A stretch of 64,000 nucleotides of DNA, from NCBI GenBank assembly GCA_964640995.1, contig CAZXJJ010000002.1, positions 124,001-188,000 on the forward strand, given 5' to 3'. Position 1 is the stretch's first letter. Each line of letters starts with the position of its first letter. Position numbers and translations under genes: made by a program. Shown piece by piece: positions 42,352 to 50,216 of this stretch. Origin of the DNA: JAAYUH01 sp964640995 (GTDB lineage: Bacteria; Caldisericota; Caldisericia; B22-G15). The notes beneath the pieces are model-generated. The model did not search any database. It saw only the letters and a list, made by a program, of their open reading frames with translations, and had not been told where the DNA came from.

Positions 42352-43767
42352 TTAATTATTTAATATCTCCTCAATCTCTTTTTGATTTATATTATAATCG
42401 AAAATATTTTTATAAAAATCTTTAATTTCTTTTTCTATATTTATTTTTAAAATATCTCCATTAATTTTCTCTGCAAGCCAAATAATTCCCAAGATTGATT
42501 CAACAGAAGGAAGATCATATGAAAGTATAAATGAAGGGAATTTATAAACCTTTTTTTCCTTAATTGCCTTAATTTCTTGAAGTTCTTTTTTATTTAAGAT
42601 ATCTTCTTTTGTTCCGAGAAAATATGATGGGTAAAAAATAAATTCAGGATTAAATTTTAAAAGATCTTCAATAGAAATTTCAATTTTACCACCTTTTATA
42701 TTTTTTGTTACACTCTCACCACCTGCTATATCAACCATAAATGTTTGATAAAAATCGCTTCCAAAAGATTTTAAAATTGTTTCACCAATGATATAAACTT
42801 TTTTCTTCGTTACTCCTTTCATTGATTTTTCAATATAATCTTTCATTGTTTGATAATAACTTATAATTTTCTTTGCCTCATCTATTTTATTTAAAGCTTC
42901 ACCAAGAATTTCAATCGATTTAAGGAGATTTTCTGGGGTTTCATGATTTAATAAAAGAACAGGTAAATTAACCTCTTCAATTTTCTTTATATTTGTATAA
43001 TGTGGAGTTATTATTATATCAGTTTTAAGTGAAATTAATGTTTCAACATTAAAATCTTTAAAACTTCCTATTTCAGGTAATTTATCATATTGAGGATAAA
43101 TTTTTTTGATATTTTCAAAATGAACAACTTTCTCTCCAGTGACTCTTCCAACAAGTTTATCGTGTTCTTTAAGTGAAAAAAGAATAATTGTTGACATTGG
43201 ATAAAGAGAGACAATTCTATATATTTTTTTTGGGATAATTACTTTTCTACCATTTGAGTCAATTATTTCTTTAGTATCTCTATCTATTTTTATTATTATT
43301 GAACTATCCTTAGAATTATACTCTACTGTTCCTCCTAAATTTTCTATTATAAATCTTAAAGGTATATATGTCCTTGAATATAATACAAAAGGTTTAATTT
43401 TTTCATCATTGTCAATTTTTTTAACTTTTCCATTTACATAAGCACTATTTTTATCAATTGTTAAAACAATTAAATTATTTTTAAATCTTATTTCAATTTC
43501 TTTTGTTTTTTGTTTCCAAATAACTTCACCCCCTATACTTTCAACAATTGATCTTAAAGGAACAAATGTTCTTCCAAATTTCACTATTGGTTTAATACTC
43601 TTATTTGAATCAAAATAGAGTTTATAACCATTGATATAAAAATAGTTTTCATTTAACTTAAAAATTATTTCTGCTGGAAATCTTATTTCTTGTGTTGAAA
43701 TTTTATTAATCGGTATTAATGAAAAGACAATAAATAAAACTAATAGAATAGATAATATTTTTTTCAT
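42352..43767 (-). CDS. Substrate-binding protein fused to N-terminal stalk (copper amine oxidase-like) domains
   Basis: 471 residues. A signal peptide (about 1-25) without a lipobox Cys is followed by a duplicated copper-amine-oxidase N-like stalk domain (about 30-150; RTFVPLRSIVESIGGEVIW and RTYIPLRFIIENLGGTVEY), then a class III periplasmic binding domain of the FecB/BtuF type (about 160-455; RIVSLYPMSTIILFSL, LKTDIIITPHYTN). Most such receptors are lipoproteins; here the stalk domain may replace lipid anchoring by tethering to the cell surface (inference). The same stalk domain closes the nearby broken gene. Start overlaps the DUF364 stop by 4 bases. Confidence 0.88.
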   Translation of the reverse strand: MKKILSILLVLFIVFSLIPINKISTQEIRFPAEIIFKLNENYFYINGYKLYFDSNKSIKPIVKFGRTFVPLRSIVESIGGEVIWKQKTKEIEIRFKNNLIVLTIDKNSAYVNGKVKKIDNDEKIKPFVLYSRTYIPLRFIIENLGGTVEYNSKDSSIIIKIDRDTKEIIDSNGRKVIIPKKIYRIVSLYPMSTIILFSLKEHDKLVGRVTGEKVVHFENIKKIYPQYDKLPEIGSFKDFNVETLISLKTDIIITPHYTNIKKIEEVNLPVLLLNHETPENLLKSIEILGEALNKIDEAKKIISYYQTMKDYIEKSMKGVTKKKVYIIGETILKSFGSDFYQTFMVDIAGGESVTKNIKGGKIEISIEDLLKFNPEFIFYPSYFLGTKEDILNKKELQEIKAIKEKKVYKFPSFILSYDLPSVESILGIIWLAEKINGDILKINIEKEIKDFYKNIFDYNINQKEIEEILNN

Positions 43768-44489
43768 AATGGCCTCCTTTTAATAGTTACAAAATCAACT
43801 AGATTCTTTAAATTTTGAATGCTTCCACCTTGTGAAATTACATTAAAAATTTTAACATTATCTTTTGGAATAATTCCTCCTAATATATCAACTCCATAAT
43901 CAAATAAAACTTCAGATAAAGGAGTTGATGGACCAAAGATAATTATGTATTTTCCCTTTGCAAGTTCTAAAATTCTTTTAATTGATTTATTAACAAAAGT
44001 GGAACCTGTTATTGCTATTATATCTCCTTTTGGAATTAAATATTCTTGGAAAGTGTCAAGATAATCATCTTCTCTTGGTTTTCTTTCAATAATAATTATT
44101 TCTTTTGCAACGCCTTCGAGTTTTTTTATATCTTCAAAGTGTCCTATAAAAACTATTCTTTTATCTTTACCTTTTTCGACTAAATAATCAATAATATTTA
44201 TAATTTCATACTCTTTTGGAACTTCTATTAAAGAGTTTAAAGTTGCTAAACCTAAACCAATTTTTAAGGTATCGTAAGTTCTAAGATAATTTAAAATCTC
44301 TTCTGCATATTTTCCCTCAAAATTCCCTGCATCTTCAATTCCTGATTGATGTTTATTATTATCATAGGTCATGGATATTCCAACTTTTTCTGTTAAAACT
44401 GCAATCCATCTTACACCTACACAAAGATTATTTATTTTTGTATCGAATTTTTCTTTGATTGATGTAATTAAATCTTCATAAAGATCCAC
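43764..44489 (-). CDS. DUF4213/DUF364 protein, possible metal-chelate handling
   Basis: 241 residues. An N-terminal DUF4213-like part (VGVRWIAVLTEKVGISMTYD, LGLATLNSLIE) and a C-terminal Rossmann-like DUF364 part (IVFIGHFEDIKKLEG, IAITGSTFVNKSIKRIL, IIFGPSTPLSEVLFDYGVDI). The family is annotated as a putative heavy-metal chelation domain and often sits next to FecB/FecCD transporters, as here. The biochemical role is not established. Cytosolic. Overlaps the NTPase gene by 14 bases. Confidence 0.85.
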   Translation of the reverse strand: MDLYEDLITSIKEKFDTKINNLCVGVRWIAVLTEKVGISMTYDNNKHQSGIEDAGNFEGKYAEEILNYLRTYDTLKIGLGLATLNSLIEVPKEYEIINIIDYLVEKGKDKRIVFIGHFEDIKKLEGVAKEIIIIERKPREDDYLDTFQEYLIPKGDIIAITGSTFVNKSIKRILELAKGKYIIIFGPSTPLSEVLFDYGVDILGGIIPKDNVKIFNVISQGGSIQNLKNLVDFVTIKRRPL

Positions 44490-44982
44490 AACATACCTCC
44501 GATAAAATCTTTTCTATTATTTCCTCTCTATTTTCATTATTAATCTTATAAACATAACCAAGTTTAGTTATTAACTCTAAAAATTGGGTCTTCCTATTTT
44601 TAATAACAACAAAGCACCATTTGTTTGAATTTAAAATTTCAATTACTTTATTTTTAAATTTTTTAGATTCATCCTCTAAAAAACCGAGTTCATCCATAAC
44701 AATTAAATCAGTATATTTATAAGCATTCTCAAGTGCTCTTACCCCTAAATCTTCAAAGGTGTTTGAAAAAATTAATAGATTACCATCAATATTATGCATT
44801 GCAACGATCTCTTCTTCATTTGTTAATAAATCTTTTAATTTAAAACCAATTCTAATTTCATTTATATAAAATGGATATGTTATAAAACCACCATATTTTA
44901 AATTTAGTTTGCCTAAAATAGTATTTAAAACAAAACTTTTTCCAGATTTAATTTCTCCTTCAATTATAATATTCTTATTCAT
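44476..44982 (-). CDS. Small P-loop NTPase (THEP1-like)
   Basis: 168 residues. Walker A GEIKSGKSFVLN near the N-terminus and Walker B IVMDELGFLE with the following Glu fit the NTPase_1/THEP1 nucleoside-triphosphatase family. The segment KYGGFITYPFYINEIRIGFKL is also typical. It ends in a Cys pair (VCCGSL) close to the C-terminus that could touch metal, though this is speculative. First gene of the operon NTPase, DUF364, binding protein, ATPase, permease. Confidence 0.82.
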   Translation of the reverse strand: MNKNIIIEGEIKSGKSFVLNTILGKLNLKYGGFITYPFYINEIRIGFKLKDLLTNEEEIVAMHNIDGNLLIFSNTFEDLGVRALENAYKYTDLIVMDELGFLEDESKKFKNKVIEILNSNKWCFVVIKNRKTQFLELITKLGYVYKINNENREEIIEKILSEVCCGSL

Positions 44983-45000
44983 AGCAAAAATCTTACTATA

Positions 45001-45029
45001 ATTATGTACATTTTTTTGCTAAATGTCAA
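45001..45029 (-). promoter_or_regulatory. Promoter of the DUF364 uptake operon
   Basis: Minus-strand TTGACA at 45029-45024, 17-base spacer, CATAAT at 45006-45001. The predicted start near 44994 leaves a leader of about 12 bases without a good Shine-Dalgarno site. No metal-repressor palindrome is obvious. Confidence 0.6.
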
Positions 45030-45051
45030 GAATGATAGTAAAAATTTAAAT

Positions 45052-48000
45052 TTATTTTTCCATAGATATAGTTACTTTTTTAGTTTGTGCCTCCCAAAAA
45101 ACTTCAGCACCAAATGTTTCAGCAATAATTCTTATTGGCACAAAAGTTCTACCCTTTGTTATTTCTGCTTCAGCATCAAGAGTAATTTTTTGGTTATCAA
45201 TGAGTGCTTCTTTTTTACCAATAAACAAAGTTATTTTATTATTTTTGTAGAAAATATAAACTTCTTGAACTTTTCCTAACTTCGGATAATAATCTACAGT
45301 AGCTCCTAAACCTTCTGATATAAATCTTAAAGGCACCATTGTTCTTCCAGGTGGCTTTATATGCGGTTCTGCATCAAGAATGTATAGATTTTTATTAATA
45401 TAGACTTCAACTTTTCCAATAAAGAGTTCAATTATAGTTTGTTTAACTTTTGGTATAACATTTACTATAACTTTGATCTCTTTTTCTCCAAAATTTCCAA
45501 TTATTTTTATTTTTCCTTCATTAATTCCACCTTTAAGACCTGTTGTATTTATATTAATATTTATAAGTCCTGCATTTCCTTCAAATGATTTTGGTTCAAC
45601 TGAAATCCATGAATTAAGCGAATTAAAAGAGGCTGAAATTATTCCTCTTCCGGAATTCCAGAAATTAATACTTTTGCTTTGAGAATCACCTTCAAGTATT
45701 GAACCAAAATCAAGTAAATCTTTTTCTAAAGAAATCTAGGCATAGTCTCTTCCTCAGTCATTTTAAATGTATGTTCTTTAACAAAAGGATTATCATTTAA
45801 TACAGATCTCCAGAGTTCATCTTCAGTTATAATTAATGGTTTTTCATTTGACCCTTTAAGATGAATTATCATTATCTCATCACCATTTGGTACAAGATAG
45901 ATATAAAATAGTTCCTTATTTTTTGCAGCTCTTTCATAAGAAAAATTTACTACTCCATCAAAAGAAAGAACCTCAACCAAAAGGGTTGCCTCTTTTAACT
46001 CATTACCATTAGAATCAGCCAAATTGACCAGAATACTTGCTTGAGGAATTAATGGTTGATTCGGCCTCTCCTCAATCTTACTTATTATTCCTACATTTTT
46101 ATATTCATATTCACATCTATATGTAATTCCTATTTTCCTATTTTTTCGCCTGAATCATGAACTCCATTGAAATTTTTATCCTGGAAGAAACCATGATTTA
46201 TAAAAATTTTATCTATTTTATCTCTTGTAGATGTATCTATATATTTTCCTCTTAGTGCCTCATAAAGTTCTTTTATATTTTTAATCTTTTTGTCTTTTAA
46301 TAAGCAAAATAAATCTTGCCATTTTGGAAATGAAAAATCATCATCATCTTTTTTATTAATTTCTTCATACCATTCATCACTATCAAGTAAATCAAGTAAT
46401 AATCCTACTGTTCCAAATTCTTCATCTGATTCAGATACCCTTACTGGGTATTGTTCAATTTTTGGAGGAGAAATATTTGTATTTATTTTTTCATACATAA
46501 GTTTTCCATTAACACATTTAATATGGTTTCTATTAACTTTTTCATAAAGACCAGTTGAAGGGTTCTTATATTCATAAACAGCAGTATCAGATCTAAATTT
46601 TTCATTTTCAAGATCATTTTCTTCATTTTCCCATCTATAGGTTCCATTTCTTTGATTTAATAAATTAGAACAACATGTGCCTTTTAATTTTAAAATTCTT
46701 AAAATAATAATTGAAGTTGATTCAGCAAATCCTTCCATCAGTGAATCGCCAGTTGTGTCATTCATAATACCTCCGTGATTTTTTCTTTTGTTTCTCCCTG
46801 TCTCTTCATAAGTTGCTGTTCCAACAAGAGAGTGATGAAGAAAATGTCCAAATTCATGCCACTCTCTGTTCATTGGTCTATCATTAGAAGTTAAATTGCT
46901 GTCAGATGTTTTTATGTTAATTTTTCTTTCAGTATATCTGTAAAAAGTTCTATCTTCATTACTATAAGCACAAACATTTATTGGTAGCATAGATTTTTCT
47001 ATCATATCATTACCATTACATCTTTCATTTCTAAAGATGCTAAAGGCTTCATCCATATGACAGAAAATTTGAGCAACTGCTCTTGGATCATATCCATTAT
47101 CCATAAAATCTTTTGGAAAAGTAATGTCAGTATCTTTACCTATAATTATTTCTCTATTTAATTCCTTTAAAGGGCAAGGTTTATTTTCATTTTTTATATT
47201 TACTTTCAAAAAGAAAATTTTCTTGCAATCACTATAAGACACTTTAAATTCTTTTGTTTCAAAAAGAACCACAATTACATAATCAAACTTACAATCATTA
47301 TCATTAAAAGAAAATTTAAATTTTCCTTCAGAATCAGTAAAGGTTTCCAGGTAATATTTTTTATGTGGAAGATTTGAATCAAAAGAATCATCAAGAGTAT
47401 AACCTGGTTGTTCTGATGAAATCTTATCTTTGAAATAACCTTCTTTTAATTTAAAATCTTTATCAACACTACATTTTGGTTCATAGTTTAAAAACAAAAG
47501 AACTTTTGCTCCTTTTAAAACACATTCTTTATTCTCAATATTTATAAATTTTAAAATCCCATAAATTTCTCTTGTTGTAGGACATACAGAAATTTTTAAT
47601 TCTTTGATTATCTCTTTAATACAAGGTGGAGAAGGTGAGATTTGAAATTTAATGTCATATCTTAAATAGAAAGGTGCTTTATTTGGATTATCTTTTATTT
47701 CAAAAGTAATAATAATTTCTCTTTCTTCATTTACAGGTAAATTAAAATTTTCGGGATAAATTTTAATTTCGTATTTTTGTTCATCTTTAGCATCTTTGTC
47801 TTTTAATTCAATAATTACCTTAACACTTATTTTAATATTACCAATGTTTTTTGCTAATATTTTTATACTTTTAGTATTTTCTTTTTCGATATACTCTCCT
47901 CCATATTTTATATCAGTGCATGTAGGACAAAAAATTATCTCTTCAGGATCAGATATGAATATGTTACATTCAGGTTTTATTATTTCAATAGGATAAATCC

Positions 48001-48919
48001 ATTCACCATCATAATAACCTGTTAAATTGATATAATCACCCTTTTTAAATTTACCAAGATCTTCATCTCTAAGTATAACTTTATATCTTTTATTATCCTC
48101 TCCATATATTCTCATATTTTTCTCTTTTTCATTTATTTCCTCAACAATACCTGAAATGGATAATTTTTGTGAAGATTTAGCAATTATTCTTATGCTTCTA
48201 CTTCCTATCGCACCGTAATAAGTTGAATACTTTGTATTAAAATTTATTTCTATTATCTCTTCTCCAGAAATAAAATTCTGAGTTTTAACTTTTATAGAAA
48301 TAATTTTTATCTCATAAGGAAAAAGTGTAATATTTTTAGTAAAAATAACACCTATAATTCTTCCCTCAAAATATTCTTTTGAAGAAAAAAGAGTTAAATA
48401 ACTTTCGCAGGATCCATTCTTTATTTCAAAGTTTATTGTTTTTTCGCTAAAAGGTAATATTGTTATAGTTATTTCTTTTGGAAGAATATCAAATTCTGGA
48501 AATAAAACTTTTAATTTTACTGTTAAAGTTTTTTCTGATGGAGGTACTGGTGGATTTGGTGGAGTTACTATCCACTCAAATTTTACTTTTATATACCCAA
48601 CATAATCTTGTGGAATTAAATTTTTAGACGAAATAATTACATCTATGGTGATACTTTGAGAAGGACCCACAGTATAAGGGCCAGGAGATTTTATTAAAAT
48701 CCAACTTTCTAAAGTTGAAAAAGTTACATAAGCACTTAAAGTTTGCGAAAGATTTGTTGCTGTTACTTTGACTGTAGTTTCTTTATCAGGGCATAATGTT
48801 ATTTCTATAATATCTCCATTTTCAAATCTAACATTTCTTTGATCGGTTGTTGATTGAACAATTTGAATATTTATTAAACTTATAGATATTATAAATAAAA
48901 TTATAATAAATCTTTTTAT
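45052..48919 (-). pseudogene. Broken gene for secreted zincin metallopeptidase with stalk domains
   Basis: About 1,290 codons when three minus-strand frames are joined (48919-46130, about 46137-45738, 45737-45052). The order is signal peptide, Ig-like or BACON-like repeats (with WIVTPPNPPVPP and ILPKEI), a carboxypeptidase-regulatory-like insert, a zinc peptidase site REWHEFGHFLHH (HEFGH at 46844-46858) with a later MEGFAEST glutamate, a Ca-loop-like NFNGVHDSGEKIG, and a C-terminal stalk domain (PGRTMVPLRFISEGLGATV, GRTFVPIRIIAETFG). Two frameshifts break it: an 8-bp tandem duplication at 46129-46144 and a lost base near 45737. The signal peptide has only an ATA start (48919). Sequencing or assembly error is a possible alternative. 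Confidence 0.8.
46129..46144. repeat. 8-bp tandem duplication causing frameshift
   Basis: CCTATTTT occurs twice in a row (46129-46136 and 46137-46144). Removing one copy restores an open frame on the minus strand, reading ...GEKIGITYRCEYEYK... into the next segment. Two 8-mers would be a slippage site if the array is unstable. Confidence 0.85.
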
Positions 48920-49000
48920 CCCTCCTCACCTCCGTGGAAATAATATTAATAATTATTTACAATTTAATTATATAATAAAATTTGTATAAGGAGGAATTTT

Positions 49001-49972
49001 ATGAAAAGATTTTTTATTTTCACAACAACTTTAATAATTTCATTATTGATTGTCGTTTCGCCTGTTTTTGGTTGGTCAAGTCATGGTAAAATGACTTACT
49101 ATGTTACAAATGATGTTGAATGGTTGAATAAATTTAATAATATTACAATTACAGAATATTCATATAGTGATATTGATACAGAGCCATATAACCCGGATTT
49201 TAAAATTGTTTATAAGGAAGGAAATATTGGAGAAAAAACAACTGCTCTTGAAATTCTATCAATTTATGCTGATGAACCTGACTGGGATATGGATCGCAAT
49301 TTAAAACTTTCTCCTTTTCAAAAAATAACAGGTGGCTCTTCTGGGTGGAGACATCAATATTTTATAACTTTATTTGGAATTGTAAGATTAGGAAAAGCAC
49401 CAGATAGAGCACAATATTTTTATAATTTAGCACTTAAAGCATTTGATAGAGGTGATTTTTATTGGGGTTTCAGATTTTTTGCTCGCTCACTTCACTATCT
49501 TGAAGATTTAACACAACCACTTCATTCTTTTCCTCTTCCTTACTCAATTGTTTTAAAAAATATTTTTGATTTGAATGGACTTATTAAAATTGGAGAGAAT
49601 CACCATTATGCATTAGAAGATTATCAAGAGGTTCAAGTTGATATTTTAAGAAAAGTTTATCTTGAAGCACTTTATACAGATGAAACTTTTGATGTCAGAA
49701 CAATTAGAAGATTAGGAGTTTTAAATGCTTTTAGAGCAAGAAAAGATAGTGGCAAAATTTTTAGAATTCAAGAAAAGTTTTATGGAAAAGAGATAAATAA
49801 TAAAAATGGCTTTTCTATTAATAAAGATGAATACAGAGTACTTATTAATAATGAATACCAAGATGAATATGATGAAGTAATTAAAAAACATTTAACAAAT
49901 TTTGCAAAAACAGTTAACACTGCTCTTAAACTTCTTCAAAATGATTTATCTAAAATGGGTGTTTTAGACTAA
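49001..49972 (+). CDS. Secreted zinc-dependent phospholipase C-like protein
   Basis: 323 residues with a signal peptide ending about residue 24 (VVSPVFG), leaving Trp as a likely N-terminal zinc ligand (WSSHGKMTYYV). Zinc motifs of the phospholipase C/P1 nuclease superfamily follow: RHQYF, SLHYLEDLTQPLHSF (His, Asp, His) and NHHYALEDYQE (His-x3-Glu). It would act outside the membrane on phospholipids or nucleic acids; which of these cannot be decided here. GGAGG lies 7 bases before the ATG. It is divergent from the broken metallopeptidase gene. Confidence 0.85.
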   Translation: MKRFFIFTTTLIISLLIVVSPVFGWSSHGKMTYYVTNDVEWLNKFNNITITEYSYSDIDTEPYNPDFKIVYKEGNIGEKTTALEILSIYADEPDWDMDRNLKLSPFQKITGGSSGWRHQYFITLFGIVRLGKAPDRAQYFYNLALKAFDRGDFYWGFRFFARSLHYLEDLTQPLHSFPLPYSIVLKNIFDLNGLIKIGENHHYALEDYQEVQVDILRKVYLEALYTDETFDVRTIRRLGVLNAFRARKDSGKIFRIQEKFYGKEINNKNGFSINKDEYRVLINNEYQDEYDEVIKKHLTNFAKTVNTALKLLQNDLSKMGVLD

Positions 49973-49993
49973 TTTTTTAACTAATGCATTAAC

Positions 49994-50022
49994 TTTACAT
50001 TTAAATTAAATTAATTTATAAT
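49994..50022 (+). promoter_or_regulatory. Promoter of the tRNA-Ser/tRNA-Arg/uvrA unit
   Basis: TTTACA at 49994-49999, 17-base spacer, TATAAT at 50017-50022, 9 bases before tRNA-Ser. No other promoter is evident before uvrA, so all three genes are probably one transcript. Confidence 0.7.
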
Positions 50023-50031
50023 TTTAGTTGC

Positions 50032-50125
50032 GGAGAGATGGCCGAGTGGCTGAAGGCACCTGCCTGCTAAGCAGGTGACGGGGTGAAAACTCCGTTCGCG
50101 GGTTCGAATCCCGCTCTCTCCGCCA
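50032..50125 (+). tRNA. tRNA-Ser (anticodon GCT)
   Basis: Acceptor GGAGAGA pairs with TCTCTCC, discriminator G, encoded CCA. The anticodon loop CTGCTAA gives GCT. The long variable arm and CGGGTTCGAATCCCG T-arm are typical of serine tRNA. Confidence 0.97.
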
Positions 50126-50134
50126 CTTTATTTT

Positions 50135-50211
50135 GCGCCCATAGCTCAATTGGATAGAGCGGCGGACTACGGATCCGCAGGTTGTGGGTTCAACTCCCGC
50201 TGGGCGCGCCA
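50135..50211 (+). tRNA. tRNA-Arg (anticodon ACG)
   Basis: 77 bases with acceptor GCGCCCA pairing with TGGGCGC, discriminator G and encoded CCA. The anticodon loop CTACGGA gives ACG, whose first A is normally converted to inosine. It lies 9 bases after tRNA-Ser and 5 bases before the uvrA ATG. Confidence 0.97.
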
Positions 50212-50216
50212 TTCTG

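Noticed and set aside
46129..46144. Programmed ribosomal frameshift in the metallopeptidase gene
   Set aside because: The duplication explains the shift exactly, there is no slippery heptamer with downstream structure, and a second, unrelated frameshift is present.
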